From the NCBI RefSeq assembly GCF_021991835.1, contig NZ_JAHDAU010000003.1, forward strand, positions 310,001 to 374,000: a stretch of 64,000 bases of DNA. The letters run 5' to 3'. The stretch is from Polaribacter sargassicola (lineage in GTDB: Bacteria; Bacteroidota; Bacteroidia; Flavobacteriales; Flavobacteriaceae). How positions within the stretch are numbered: the stretch's first letter is position 1; each line of letters begins with the position of its first letter. Made by a program: the position numbers and the translations under genes. The notes below the pieces were generated by a model that made no database searches, was not told the origin of the DNA, and saw nothing but the letters and a program-made list of their open reading frames with translations. Below are positions 7,671 to 17,840 of this stretch, one piece after another.

Positions 7671-10328
7671 ATGAAAAAAAAGTATTTTTTTGCCCTCACA
7701 TTATTGTTAGTAATTACCAAAATTTCCTTCTCTCAAAACATCACTTACAACATTGACGACCCAGAAGATTTAAGAAATGTAATTTACCAACCAGGAGATG
7801 TAATTATTTTAAAAAATGGTGTTTATGACACCGATGAAAGAATGCGGTTTTTAGGTTCTGGTACCGCAGAAAACCCTGTAACTTTTAGAGCAGAAACACC
7901 TGGTGGTGTTATTTTTACAGGAGGACCAAGACTAACGATAGGTGGTGACTCTGAAGATGGTGTAAAAACTGCAACTGGTGAATATTTAATTGTAGACGGA
8001 TTTCATTGGAAAGGTGGTTACGGAGCCAGTAATTTTATAGAATTTAGAAACGGTAATGATTACGCACATCACAGTACCATTCAAAATTGTGTAATTGATG
8101 GACTTGGCATAGAACCAGATGAACTAGCAGAAGATTTAGCAGATGAACAGATACCTAAACACAGATGGGTAGTATTATACGGTACTTACAATACAGTAAC
8201 TAACTGTTCTTTTATGAACAAAGTAAGTGCTGGTGCAATTGTTTTAGGAGAATATGCTTACAATGCTTTTCCTCCTGTAGAAGATGGTGAAGAAGAAATT
8301 AATACTAGCTGTTTAGAAGTAGGACATACAATTACCAACAACTACTTTTATAACTTCGAAAAAGTAAGTGAACTTTATGGTAAAAAAGCAAATGGAGATG
8401 ATTTATCTAATGCTGGCGATAGCGAAACTATTCGTATAGGTACAAGTTCTTATCAAATGGTAAACAGTAACGCTACAGTTAGCAATAACTATTTTGTTCA
8501 GGCTGATGGTGAAAACGAAATTATCACCAATAAAAGTAAAGGAAACACTTATACCAATAACACTTTTAGAAGATCTAGAGGCTCTTTAGTACTCCGTCAT
8601 GGATCTAATGCAACTGTTGATGGAAACTTTTTTTTAGGTGAAAACGTTGATGGTACTGGCGGTGTTAGAATTACTGATAGTGGCCATACAATAACCAACA
8701 ATTACATACAAGATTGTATTGCTGTAAATAGTAATGCAAAATGGAATAACGGAATAACATTTTTAGGAGGTAATGAAGATGCTGATATTGATTGTAGTTC
8801 TGATGATGTATCTAACGGATATCAACAAACATCAAACATTAACGTATCTAACAATTCTATTGTTAATACAAATGCACCTTTATTTTATAATGAAGACAAA
8901 GGTTCTACAGACCCAACGGGTACAGTTGCAAATAATTTAATTTATTTTCAAGCGGAAAACACCAATTTAACTGATGTAATTTCTGGTGATAGCGATACTG
9001 CATTTAATAACCTTGGTAAGGGATTAACTTACACAAACAACGTATTTACCGGCACTTCTTTAGGTGCTACAACTGATGGATTTACAGAAGAAACAGGCAT
9101 TACAGCAACTGCAAATGGAGAAATATTTACATTTACAGGAGCTGATGGAAAAGGTGCAAATACAACATCTAACACACCAATTTCTGATGATATGGTAGGT
9201 TATGGTATTGGTGCTTGTTTTACAGATTACACGGGTAATTCTATAACAGATGGTAATTGTACCATACAAGCTGTAGAAACTTTAAATATAAGTGGATTAT
9301 CTATTTTACCCGCAGAAACTGCTAGCTATGATGTTACAGTTACAGCTAATGTAAGCTGGACTGCAGCTTCTAATGACGATTGGATATCTATAGATATTAC
9401 ATCTGGTACAGGTAATGAAACTGTTTCTGTTACAGTTACTAAAAATACAGAACCTACAAACAGAACTGGTACTGTAACATTTACACAAGTAGAAGGTGGT
9501 GATGATTTAGAAAAAACCTTAACAGTGATACAGAAAGGAGCCGATTTAACCGATATTTATACCTTAATAAATACAGGAACAGGCCTAGAAACTGATAAAG
9601 TAACTGTACATTCTTTTTCTAAAGAAAACAGCTCTAAAGATGAAGTTGCTACTAATTCTTTAGATAAAGATTTAGATACAGAATGGACTGCAGACGATGG
9701 TTCTATTCTTTCTGGTGATTATAAAGGTGACGGAGAATATGTTATTTATGATTTAGGAAGTGAAGAACACCTTAATTTAATTCAATTTAATACTACCAAT
9801 AAAAGCGATGCTTTCGGAGTCCAAATATGGGTATCTACAACAGGTACAGAGTCTAGTGATTTTTCAATGATTTTACCAACTTCTGGAGATTTATTATTTA
9901 CAGCTACAAACACAACCGATTTTAATCAATACCAGGTAGATGTAGATGCTCGTTATGTTAAATTTATAGGTTTTGGGAGATTTAACAGTGCAGGAGACTC
10001 TAGAGAAAGTGCTTGGACAGCTGTTACCGAAATAGAATTTTACGGTCCTTCTTCTTTATCTACGGATGAATATACCAATGCAGATGAATTAGGAATTAAA
10101 TTTTATCCTAATCCTGTAACAGACAAAACCCTTTATATACAAAGAGATTCTAATGATTTTAATACAGTAAAAATATACTCTGTTATTGGCAAACAAGTTT
10201 TAAACACAAAATTAAATACCAATAATGCAGTAGAAGAAGTTGATTTGTCTTTACTTAATAGTGGCTTATATTTTGTAGAAATAAATAACGGCAAACAAAA
10301 AACCGTTAAGAAAATAATAATAAAATAA
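7671..10328 (+). CDS. Secreted PL6-family alginate lyase with BACON, F5/8C and T9SS sorting domains
   Basis: An 885-residue secreted polysaccharide lyase. I chose the ATG at 7671 because it opens a clean signal peptide (MKKKYFFALTLLLVITKISFSQ); the TTG at 7620 lies inside the operator palindromes. A PL6/chondroitinase-B parallel beta-helix spans about 22-515, with the catalytic pair visible as Lys288 in TNKSKGNTY and Arg309 in LVLRHG. A BACON domain (about 535-625, with VSWTAASNDDWISI) comes next, then an F5/8-type-C-like carbohydrate-binding domain (about 630-793, with LDKDLDTEWTAD and VIYDLG). A T9SS C-terminal sorting domain ends the chain (808-885, FYPNPVTDKTLYI, LNSGLYFVEI). PL6 enzymes cleave alginate by beta-elimination; the exact substrate preference cannot be read here. 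No other alginate genes flank it. Confidence 0.9.
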   Translation: MKKKYFFALTLLLVITKISFSQNITYNIDDPEDLRNVIYQPGDVIILKNGVYDTDERMRFLGSGTAENPVTFRAETPGGVIFTGGPRLTIGGDSEDGVKTATGEYLIVDGFHWKGGYGASNFIEFRNGNDYAHHSTIQNCVIDGLGIEPDELAEDLADEQIPKHRWVVLYGTYNTVTNCSFMNKVSAGAIVLGEYAYNAFPPVEDGEEEINTSCLEVGHTITNNYFYNFEKVSELYGKKANGDDLSNAGDSETIRIGTSSYQMVNSNATVSNNYFVQADGENEIITNKSKGNTYTNNTFRRSRGSLVLRHGSNATVDGNFFLGENVDGTGGVRITDSGHTITNNYIQDCIAVNSNAKWNNGITFLGGNEDADIDCSSDDVSNGYQQTSNINVSNNSIVNTNAPLFYNEDKGSTDPTGTVANNLIYFQAENTNLTDVISGDSDTAFNNLGKGLTYTNNVFTGTSLGATTDGFTEETGITATANGEIFTFTGADGKGANTTSNTPISDDMVGYGIGACFTDYTGNSITDGNCTIQAVETLNISGLSILPAETASYDVTVTANVSWTAASNDDWISIDITSGTGNETVSVTVTKNTEPTNRTGTVTFTQVEGGDDLEKTLTVIQKGADLTDIYTLINTGTGLETDKVTVHSFSKENSSKDEVATNSLDKDLDTEWTADDGSILSGDYKGDGEYVIYDLGSEEHLNLIQFNTTNKSDAFGVQIWVSTTGTESSDFSMILPTSGDLLFTATNTTDFNQYQVDVDARYVKFIGFGRFNSAGDSRESAWTAVTEIEFYGPSSLSTDEYTNADELGIKFYPNPVTDKTLYIQRDSNDFNTVKIYSVIGKQVLNTKLNTNNAVEEVDLSLLNSGLYFVEINNGKQKTVKKIIIK

Positions 10329-10341
10329 GCTTTTAAACAAG

Positions 10342-10375
10342 AGCAGCTATCTAAAACTAGATAGCTGCTTTTTTA
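10342..10375 (+). terminator. Rho-independent terminator of the alginate lyase gene
   Basis: A perfect 12-base-pair stem, AGCAGCTATCTA with TAGATAGCTGCT, carries an AAAC loop and is followed by TTTTTT. It starts 14 bases after the lyase stop codon. The facing NRDE gene ends just beyond it. Confidence 0.85.
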
Positions 10376-10394
10376 TTTAAATCAAAAATACTTA

Positions 10395-11099
10395 TTAAAA
10401 CAAAGTAACACTTTGTGTACTTTTTCTTAAATCTAAATATTTCATATCTATTTTTGATGTTCTTTTTTCTACCGATGTAACACTCACTGTTTCTACATTA
10501 TCCCTCTTCATTTTTGGTGAAACCTCAACATTCCCAAGTGTTTCATTTTGATGAAATTCTAAAATTTTCTCTTGCTTAAAAGTATCATTTTCTAACAACC
10601 AATTTGCAAACCAATCTTTTCTTAACTCTTTCATTTCTTCTGTATACAAAGTAGAAGAAGACCAAATTGCTGGTTTTTGCAATAATTTTCTAAAATGCTT
10701 TAATAAACCATCCCAAACTAATTCATACGTTTTTAATTCATTTTTCCATTCAACTAAAATTAAAGTAAAAGGCTCTACATCTGTAAAATCAAAATTATTA
10801 ATAAAAGCAACTCCATCATCAGAAGATAAAATCTTTTTTACAATAATTCCTCTACTCATTTTGTAAGAACTTTTTTTTATATGATTTCTAAACCCTCCGT
10901 TTAAAAGACAAACCATTCTATCTTTATCGCTTAATCCAATCCACGTTCCTCCAGCTAGCTCATCTTTTGGATACATTAATTTAACACCATCTTCAAAATA
11001 CTCTTTAGGAGAAATTGTATTTCTTAACGGAGTTTCATCTCTATTAGAGGTTAAAATAAAATTATTATTTCCTAAAGGAAGATAAGTAACGGTACACAT
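10395..11099 (-). CDS. NRDE (TANGO2-like) family protein
   Basis: About 234 residues if started at the ATG at 11099, giving MCTVTYLPLGNNNFILTSNRDE. That start puts Cys at position 2 and the family's NRDE signature at 18-21. A longer upstream start would bury the conserved Cys, so I prefer the short form. Other family features are GGTWIGLSDKDRMVCLLNGGF and the spacing of aromatic residues. NRDE/TANGO2 proteins have an Ntn-hydrolase-like fold, with a proposed link to haem or lipid handling; no bacterial reaction is established. It is transcribed divergently from pruA and converges on the alginate lyase terminator. Nothing ties it functionally to either neighbour. Confidence 0.82.
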   Translation of the reverse strand: MCTVTYLPLGNNNFILTSNRDETPLRNTISPKEYFEDGVKLMYPKDELAGGTWIGLSDKDRMVCLLNGGFRNHIKKSSYKMSRGIIVKKILSSDDGVAFINNFDFTDVEPFTLILVEWKNELKTYELVWDGLLKHFRKLLQKPAIWSSSTLYTEEMKELRKDWFANWLLENDTFKQEKILEFHQNETLGNVEVSPKMKRDNVETVSVTSVEKRTSKIDMKYLDLRKSTQSVTLF

Positions 11100-11185
11100 A
11101 TTTAGTATTATTATGATAAAATTTAAATTTAGAGACAATTTTTAAACTTCTTATAACAAAAGACTCCAAAAACTCACTAAATTTA

Positions 11186-11218
11186 TTGAAACAAAAATTG
11201 TAACTTTGAACTCCAAAA
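11186..11218 (+). promoter_or_regulatory. Vegetative promoter of pruA
   Basis: TTG at 11186-11188 and a perfect -7 element TAACTTTG at 11211-11218 are separated by 22 bases, close to the usual flavobacterial spacing. The pruA ATG lies 31 bases beyond the -7 element. Confidence 0.6.
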
Positions 11219-11248
11219 TTAGTCGATAAAATTTTAAAAACATACAAA

Positions 11249-12874
11249 ATGACAAGAGGATTTTTTAATGTTCCTAAAGCAGTAAATGAACCTGTTAAAG
11301 GATATGCTCCTGGCTCTCCGGAAAGAGAAGAATTATTAGCTACTTATAAACAAATGTTTAGTAGCAATGTAGATGTACCAATGTATATTAACGGAGAAAA
11401 AGTTAGAACAGGTAACACAAAAAACATTACACCTCCTCATGATCATCAACATATTGTTGGTCAATATCATACTGCAGATAAATCTCACGTAGATACAGCA
11501 ATTTCTACAGCTTTAGCTGCAAGACAAGCTTGGTCTTCTGTTTCTTGGATGGAAAGAGCTTCTATATTTTTAAAAGCGGCTGAGTTATTAGCTGGACCTT
11601 ATAGAGCTAAAATGAATGCAGCAACTATGATTGCTCAATCTAAAAATGTACATCAAGCAGAAATTGATGCTGCTTGTGAAATGATAGATTTCTTTAGATT
11701 TAATGTAGAGTATATGACTGATATTTTTAAAGATCAGCCTGCTTCTGCACCAGGAATTTGGAACAGAGTTGAGTATAGACCTTTAGAAGGATTTGTATAT
11801 GCAATTACACCTTTTAACTTTACATCAATCGCTGCAAATTTACCTGCGGCGGCTGCTTTAATGGGTAATGTAGTTGTTTGGAAACCATCTGATCACCAAG
11901 CATATTCTGCACAAGTAATTGTAGATTTATTTAAAGAAGCAGGTTTACCAGACGGAGTTATAAACGTAGTTTATGGAGACCCTGTAATGATTACAGATAC
12001 TGTTTTAGCATCACCAGATTTTTCTGGATTACACTTTACTGGCTCTACTTTTGTTTTTAAAGAATTATGGAAACAAATCGGTACAAATATTCATACATAT
12101 AAAACATACCCAAGAATTGTAGGAGAAACTGGTGGAAAAGATTTTATTTGGGCTCACAATTCTGCAAATCCTTTACAAGTTGCTACTGCAATAACAAGAG
12201 GTGCTTTTGAGTTTCAAGGTCAAAAATGTTCTGCAGCTTCTCGTGCTTACATTCCTTCTTCTATTTGGAATAAAGTTAAAGAACATTTAGTTGCACAAAC
12301 ATCAGAATTAAAAATGGGTTCTCCAGAAGATCCATCAAACTTTATAAACGCAGTTATTCACGAAGGTTCTTTTGACAAAATTGCAAAATATATAGATTTA
12401 GCAAAAGCTGATGAAAATGCAGAAGTAATTATTGGTGGTAATTATGATAAATCTGTTGGTTATTTTATTGAACCAACGGTTATTTTAGCAAAATCGCCAA
12501 CTTTTGAAACGATGACAACTGAGTTATTTGGACCAGTTATGACGGTTTATATTTATGAAGATGCAGAGTGGGAAGCTTCTTTAAAATTAGTTGATGAATC
12601 TACAGAGTACGCTTTAACAGGTGCTATTTTATCTACAGATAGATATATTATAGAAAAAGCATCTAAAGCATTAGAAAATGCAGCTGGTAATTTTTATATT
12701 AATGACAAGCCTACAGGTGCTGTAGTTGGTCAACAACCATTTGGAGGCGCAAGAGCTTCTGGTACAAATGATAAAGCTGGTTCTGCACAAAACTTATTAC
12801 GTTGGACATCTGTTCGTTTAATAAAAGAAACTTTTGTAACACCTACAGATTACAAATACCCTTTCTTAGGATAA
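11249..12874 (+). CDS. pruA: L-glutamate gamma-semialdehyde (1-pyrroline-5-carboxylate) dehydrogenase
   Basis: A 541-residue NAD-dependent aldehyde dehydrogenase of the P5CDH type, oxidising glutamate semialdehyde to glutamate in proline and arginine catabolism. Visible family features are the N-terminal PVKGYAPGSPEREEL, the cofactor-binding TPFNFTSIAANLPAAAALMGN and VVWKPSD, and HFTGST for the nucleotide-binding turn. VGETGGKDFIW contains the general-base Glu, and AFEFQGQKCSAASRAYIP the catalytic Cys. PFGGARASGTNDKAG lies near the C-terminus. The length matches monofunctional P5CDH, so the PutA proline dehydrogenase is not fused here. It is monocistronic, with a clear promoter and a strong terminator at 12902-12934. 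Confidence 0.95.
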   Translation: MTRGFFNVPKAVNEPVKGYAPGSPEREELLATYKQMFSSNVDVPMYINGEKVRTGNTKNITPPHDHQHIVGQYHTADKSHVDTAISTALAARQAWSSVSWMERASIFLKAAELLAGPYRAKMNAATMIAQSKNVHQAEIDAACEMIDFFRFNVEYMTDIFKDQPASAPGIWNRVEYRPLEGFVYAITPFNFTSIAANLPAAAALMGNVVVWKPSDHQAYSAQVIVDLFKEAGLPDGVINVVYGDPVMITDTVLASPDFSGLHFTGSTFVFKELWKQIGTNIHTYKTYPRIVGETGGKDFIWAHNSANPLQVATAITRGAFEFQGQKCSAASRAYIPSSIWNKVKEHLVAQTSELKMGSPEDPSNFINAVIHEGSFDKIAKYIDLAKADENAEVIIGGNYDKSVGYFIEPTVILAKSPTFETMTTELFGPVMTVYIYEDAEWEASLKLVDESTEYALTGAILSTDRYIIEKASKALENAAGNFYINDKPTGAVVGQQPFGGARASGTNDKAGSAQNLLRWTSVRLIKETFVTPTDYKYPFLG

Positions 12875-12901
12875 GAAATAAAACCTTCATTTAATTAATA
12901 T

Positions 12902-12934
12902 AAAAAAGGCAGTAACTTAGTTACTGCCTTTTTT
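12902..12934 (+). terminator. Rho-independent terminator of pruA
   Basis: A perfect 15-base-pair stem, AAAAAAGGCAGTAAC with GTTACTGCCTTTTTT, has a TTA loop. It begins 28 bases after the pruA stop. Confidence 0.9.
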
Positions 12935-13336
12935 GTTTCTCTTAAATTAAAAATTAAGCTGACTTATATATTTTTATAAAGAAGTAATAATAACACCCTG
13001 TAAACAACAATAGAAATATTATGTTATTGATACTATTATATTTAAAATAAACACTTTAAACTAAATTCACCTCTTTTCCACGCCTATAAATAGATTCATT
13101 TAGTAACATTTTTAAAGAAATTTTAATTAGAAAACAAATTTAACAAGATTACTTTTTCATTTAAATAAATACAACGTTTTAACAAAAACACTAAAAATAC
13201 CAATATCAATTTAACATTTTAAATCCTTAAAATTATTAAAATCACAATTTCAACAACCAATATTAAAAACTTTTAAATTCTTACCTAATTTAATGAAATT
13301 AAAAGTAAAAAAATTGTTAATTAAATAATAATTCAT
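12935..13336. other. Long AT-rich region upstream of the SusC gene
   Basis: About 400 bases between the pruA terminator and the SusC promoter candidate. I see no open reading frame of note, no TTGGTNNACCAA operator like that of the alginate lyase, and no hairpin beyond chance for this composition. It may hold regulator sites for the SusC/SusD pair, but none can be named. Confidence 0.4.
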
Positions 13337-13344
13337 GAATTTTG
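13314..13344 (+). promoter_or_regulatory. Candidate promoter of the SusC/SusD pair
   Basis: TTG at 13314-13316 lies 20 bases before GAATTTTG (13337-13344), which matches TAnnTTTG except at its first base. A start site a few bases later would give a leader of about 20 bases before the SusC ATG at 13373. Confidence 0.4.
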
Positions 13345-13372
13345 AGATAATCAAACCAAATATTTATCAAAA

Positions 13373-16318
13373 ATGAAAACAAAATCACATGGAATTCTAA
13401 CGCTATTTATGGCGTTTCTTCTGCAAATATCTTTTGCACAAGAAAAAACTATTTCAGGGACCATTAAAAGTGGCCCTGACCCTTTACCAGGAGTGAGTAT
13501 TACTATAAAAGGCACCTCTTCTGGTGTTGAAACCGATTTTAATGGAAAATACTCTATAAAAGCTAAAATAGGAGATGTTTTAGTTTTTAGATTTTTAGGG
13601 TATACCACTACTGAAAGAAAAGTAGGTAAATCAAACGTAATTAACTTATCACTTACTGAGGACGCAAATGTTTTAGAAGAAGTTGTAGTTGTTGGTTATG
13701 GTTCTAAAAAAAGAGTTAGTTCTATAGTTGGTTCAGCTGCAGCTGTTACAACCGAGACTATAGTAAACAGACCTACAGCAAATGTTATGGATGCCCTACA
13801 AGGGCAAGTTGCAGGTTTTCAAGTATATACTTCTTCTGGAGAACCATCAGCTACACCTAGTTTTAGACTACATGGTAACGGTTCATTAGGAGCAGGATCA
13901 ACTCCTTTAATTATTATGGATGGTGTGCCAATTCGTTCTGGAACCCTAGTTTCTCTTAACCCTAGAGATTTTGAATCAGTTACCATATTAAAAGATGCAT
14001 CGGCTACTTCTATTTATGGTTCTAGAGCAGCAAATGGAGTGGTAGTAATCACAACAAAAAAAGGTTCTAAAAATGGAAATACAATAGATATTTCTACTCA
14101 ATATGGAGTATCTAATATAGCAAACACTGATTTTTACGAAAACTTTATGAACTCTAAAGAACTAACTGACTTCTGGTTAGCCACAGGTTATCGTTCTCAA
14201 GAACAAGTTGATGCATTATTAGCTGATGGGCACGATACAGAATGGTATAAGTATTATTATAAAGAAAACGCTCCAACCATACAGGCTGATCTTGCATTTT
14301 CAGGAGGTAGTGAAAAATCTACTTATTATGTATCGTTAGGTTTATTTAATCAAGAAGGTTTAGCTTATAGATCTGATTATGACAAGTATACTTTTAGAGC
14401 TAATATTGATTCTAAAATCAATGATTGGTCTAGATTTGGAACAAACCTTTCTTTCAGTTATGACGAAACTCAAACAAATAATTACGGGAGCAATAGCACA
14501 AATAGAGGTTTAGCTTTACTGGCACAACCTTTCTATTCTCCGTATGATGAAAATGGTGATAATATAGAAGGCGTTATTCCTGGATGGGGTAGATATAACC
14601 CTAGATATTTGGCTGACAACTTTCCTAGTGTTACTAATAAAGTTCAAGTTAACCCTACAGCATTTATAGAAGTTGAACCTATAGAAAATTTAATTCTAAA
14701 AACTCAAGCTGGTATAGAGTTTTACGACTCAAGAAACTCTTCAAAAAGACTACCTTCTTATATTGGTTCTTTGGCCAATGGTTATTCTTCTGAAAATTTT
14801 TCAAGAATAATTAACACCACCGTTACCAATACATTACAGTACTCTTATTCTTTAAAAGATATACATAATTTCAGTTTAATCGCTGGTCAAGAAACTATAA
14901 AAAATGATTATGAATATTTTTACGCATATTCTGCAGGACAAAATGACGACAGACTAACTCTCTTATCATCAGGACCTAACAACAGAAACGTTAATCACAG
15001 CGAATCTCAATATATCTTTAGTTCTTATTTTACTAATTTAGAATATAATTATGATAAAAAATACTATGGAGATATATCTTTTAGACGAGATGGTTCTTCT
15101 AGATTTGGTAAAGATAATAAATATGCTAACTTTTGGGCTGCTGGTGTAATGTGGGACATAAAAAAAGAGGATTTTATGCAAGACATTACATGGCTTAATG
15201 AATTAAAATTTAGAACAAGCTACGGAACAAGTGGAAATTCTAATATTGGAAATTACGAAAGTTTAGCTAGCGTTGGTACAGGTGTATATGAAGGAAATAC
15301 AGGTTGGTTTCTTACAACACCTGGAAACTCTGGACTAACATGGGAAGAGCAAAAAAAATTAACTTCAGGTTTAACTTTTGGATTATTCGAAAAAGCAACT
15401 TTAAGTGTTGAATATTATAACAGAAGAACTACTAGCATGTTAATTGATGTCCCTCAACCTTACACAACTGGTTGGAGCAGCATAACATCTAATGTTGGTG
15501 AATTAGAAAATGCAGGAGTAGATATAACTCTAAATTTTGATATAATTAAAAACTCAGATTTACATATTTCTCCTTATGTAACTTTCAACTATAACAAAGA
15601 AAAAATCATAGAGTTATTCCAAGATAGAGATTATTGGATAATTCCTAATACAGGGGTTTCTTGGATAAAAGGACAACCTAGAACATTTTTCCGCGCTATA
15701 TTTGCTGGTATAAACTCAGAAACAGGTGCACCAGAATGGTATGTCCCTGGAGACGATATTACAAAAACAACTAAAGACCCTAACAACGTAACTAGCGTAT
15801 TTAACGCTGCCGATTTACAACAAAGCACAGGTCAAAGCAGATACGCTCCTGTAAATGGTGGTTTTGGATTAAATGCAGGATATAAAGGGTTTAACTTACA
15901 AGTTGACTTTTCTTTTTCTAGTGGTAAATACCTTTTTAACAACGATGCTTATTTCTTTGAAAACCCTACCGTTTTTGGAGGTTTTAACCAATCTAAAGAT
16001 GTTCTTGATTATTGGCAACAACCAGGCGATGTAACAACCTACCCTTCTACAGATTATCAATTTACACAATTTGATTCAAGATTAATTGAAAATGCATCTT
16101 TTTTAAGAATGAAGAATATTTCATTTGGATACCAAGTACCTACTGATTTTTTACCAAAAAATGGATTTCTTAAATCTTTAAATCTATATATAACTGGTCG
16201 TAATTTATTAACCTTTACCAAATATACAGGACCTGATCCTGAGGTAGATTCTAACATATCGTTAGGTGCTAATCCAAACACAAAACAAATTACATTTGGT
16301 GTAGATATTAAACTATAA
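13373..16318 (+). CDS. SusC/RagA-type TonB-linked outer-membrane transporter
   Basis: A 981-residue outer-membrane protein with signal peptide (cleavage near FAQ at 23). A carboxypeptidase-regulatory-like domain (about 26-95, KTISGTIKSGPDPLPGVSITIKGTSSGVETDFNGKYSI) comes first, then the TonB-box-like EEVVVVGYGSKKR (102-113). The plug domain carries TANVMDALQGQVAGFQV, IIMDGVPIRS, VTILKDASATSIYGSRAANGVVVITTKKG. A long beta-barrel ends in ITFGVDIKL. The SusC family imports oligosaccharides or peptides with a SusD lid lipoprotein, and the SusD gene follows after 11 bases. The substrate cannot be read from sequence. No glycoside hydrolase, lyase or anti-sigma gene adjoins the pair; the PL6 lyase lies upstream but is separated by two unrelated genes. 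Confidence 0.95.
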   Translation: MKTKSHGILTLFMAFLLQISFAQEKTISGTIKSGPDPLPGVSITIKGTSSGVETDFNGKYSIKAKIGDVLVFRFLGYTTTERKVGKSNVINLSLTEDANVLEEVVVVGYGSKKRVSSIVGSAAAVTTETIVNRPTANVMDALQGQVAGFQVYTSSGEPSATPSFRLHGNGSLGAGSTPLIIMDGVPIRSGTLVSLNPRDFESVTILKDASATSIYGSRAANGVVVITTKKGSKNGNTIDISTQYGVSNIANTDFYENFMNSKELTDFWLATGYRSQEQVDALLADGHDTEWYKYYYKENAPTIQADLAFSGGSEKSTYYVSLGLFNQEGLAYRSDYDKYTFRANIDSKINDWSRFGTNLSFSYDETQTNNYGSNSTNRGLALLAQPFYSPYDENGDNIEGVIPGWGRYNPRYLADNFPSVTNKVQVNPTAFIEVEPIENLILKTQAGIEFYDSRNSSKRLPSYIGSLANGYSSENFSRIINTTVTNTLQYSYSLKDIHNFSLIAGQETIKNDYEYFYAYSAGQNDDRLTLLSSGPNNRNVNHSESQYIFSSYFTNLEYNYDKKYYGDISFRRDGSSRFGKDNKYANFWAAGVMWDIKKEDFMQDITWLNELKFRTSYGTSGNSNIGNYESLASVGTGVYEGNTGWFLTTPGNSGLTWEEQKKLTSGLTFGLFEKATLSVEYYNRRTTSMLIDVPQPYTTGWSSITSNVGELENAGVDITLNFDIIKNSDLHISPYVTFNYNKEKIIELFQDRDYWIIPNTGVSWIKGQPRTFFRAIFAGINSETGAPEWYVPGDDITKTTKDPNNVTSVFNAADLQQSTGQSRYAPVNGGFGLNAGYKGFNLQVDFSFSSGKYLFNNDAYFFENPTVFGGFNQSKDVLDYWQQPGDVTTYPSTDYQFTQFDSRLIENASFLRMKNISFGYQVPTDFLPKNGFLKSLNLYITGRNLLTFTKYTGPDPEVDSNISLGANPNTKQITFGVDIKL

Positions 16319-16329
16319 AATAAAACGTA

Positions 16330-17826
16330 ATGAAAAAATTAAATATAAAAAATATTATTTTATTATCATTCTTACTGATAACTACAATATCTTGTGACGA
16401 TAATTTAGACAGATTTCCTTCAAATAGTATTGAGCAAACACAATCATTTAAAACAATAGCAGATGCCGAAAACTGGGATAATGGATTATTTTCTACATTT
16501 AGAGCTCGAGTTTACGGCGTAAACACTTATGTAACTGACGTACAAGCAGATCAATTAAATGCCACTTTAGATTATGGTAATAGAAATGGCTTCCCTCATA
16601 GATGGGAAGGTTTTTTATCTACCGACCAAACAATCGCTTCAGTTTGGCAAGGTTATTATTCTTCATTAAGAAATGTTAACGTAGCTTTAGAAGGATACCC
16701 TACTATAGAGACTACCAGCCCTGAAGAAGAAACTTATCTTAATCAAATGATTGGAAAAGCTTATTTATTAAGAGCTTTTTATTACCACAGGTTAGTTTTA
16801 CGTTTTGCAAAAGCATACAACCCTTCAACAGCTAGCTCTGACCTAGGTGTGCCTTTAGTCTTGAATTACGATGTAAATTACAGACCATCTAGAAGTACAA
16901 TTGAAGAAGTATATAATCAAATATTAAGTGATATAAATGAAGCTAAATCTAGATTAAGCTCGGTAAGTGGTGAAGCTGGAGCTACAAAATTCACTTCAGA
17001 CGCTGTTTTAGCTTTAGAAGCTAGAGTAAAACTTTATATGCAAGATTGGTCTGGCGCTAAAACTGCTGCAGACTTATTAATTAACTCAGGAAACTACCCG
17101 CTATTAACAAGTCAATCAGAATTAGATGATATGTGGGTTAATGATTACTCTCAAGAAATTATAATGCAATCTTTTGTAAGCGCTCCTAATGAACTTCCAG
17201 GCACTAACAGTATTTACCTTGGTTTCAGTGCTGGTACAGGCATGTTTACTCCAGATTTTGTTCCTTCTCAATGGGTGTTGGACAAATTTGATGATGCAGA
17301 TTTTAGAAAAAATACTTTTTTTGACAGTAAAGAAATACTTATTCAAGGAAGTACATATTCTGACATAATGCTAGTTAATAAATACCCTGGAAACCCTACT
17401 TTATTTACTGGAGCAACAACTAACTACGCACACGCTCCTAAAGTATTTAGAATTGCAGAAATGTATTTAATTTCAGCAGAAGCAGCCGCTATGTCTTCTG
17501 GAGATGCTTTAACTCCATTAAATACACTAAGAGTAGCAAGAAACCTTCCTCCGTTAACAGGAATAACAGGTACAACTTTATTAAATGAAATAAAAGATGA
17601 GAGATTTAGAGAGCTAGCTTTTGAAGGGTTCCGATTAGACGACTTAAAACGCTGGGATGAAGGATTTACAAGAACTGATCCTCAAAGCTTAGATTTCATT
17701 AATATTGGTCCTAATTACAATACATTATCTAAAGATGCTGGGGATTATCAATTTGTATGGGGAATTCCTTCTAACGACATCATTAGTAATGAGAACTTAG
17801 CTTCTCAACAAAATCCAGGTTGGTAA
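16330..17826 (+). CDS. SusD/RagB-family surface lipoprotein
   Basis: A 498-residue lipoprotein with a lipobox-like signal (LLITTISCDDNLDRFP, acylated Cys at 22). SusD hallmarks are visible: FKTIADAENWDNGLFSTFRARV, the TPR-like segment IGKAYLLRAFYYHRLVLRFAKAY with DLGVPLVL, YNQILSDINEAKSRL and LALEARVKLYMQDWSGAKTAADLLINSGNY. The C-terminus has FRIAEMYLISAEAAA, LNTLRVARNLPPL and DERFRELAFEGFRLDDLKRW. It forms the surface lid that hands substrate to the SusC channel upstream. The pair ends in a strong terminator at 17841-17870, so no further gene belongs to this operon. This SusC/SusD pair stands alone, without degradative enzymes. Confidence 0.95.
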   Translation: MKKLNIKNIILLSFLLITTISCDDNLDRFPSNSIEQTQSFKTIADAENWDNGLFSTFRARVYGVNTYVTDVQADQLNATLDYGNRNGFPHRWEGFLSTDQTIASVWQGYYSSLRNVNVALEGYPTIETTSPEEETYLNQMIGKAYLLRAFYYHRLVLRFAKAYNPSTASSDLGVPLVLNYDVNYRPSRSTIEEVYNQILSDINEAKSRLSSVSGEAGATKFTSDAVLALEARVKLYMQDWSGAKTAADLLINSGNYPLLTSQSELDDMWVNDYSQEIIMQSFVSAPNELPGTNSIYLGFSAGTGMFTPDFVPSQWVLDKFDDADFRKNTFFDSKEILIQGSTYSDIMLVNKYPGNPTLFTGATTNYAHAPKVFRIAEMYLISAEAAAMSSGDALTPLNTLRVARNLPPLTGITGTTLLNEIKDERFRELAFEGFRLDDLKRWDEGFTRTDPQSLDFINIGPNYNTLSKDAGDYQFVWGIPSNDIISNENLASQQNPGW

Positions 17827-17840
17827 TATTATATTTGCTA

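Noticed and set aside
9060..9488. Cys-rich minus-strand frames inside the alginate lyase gene
   Set aside because: The Cys content comes from reading ACA/GTA-rich repeats of the lyase on the opposite strand; there is no start context and no homology-like motif.
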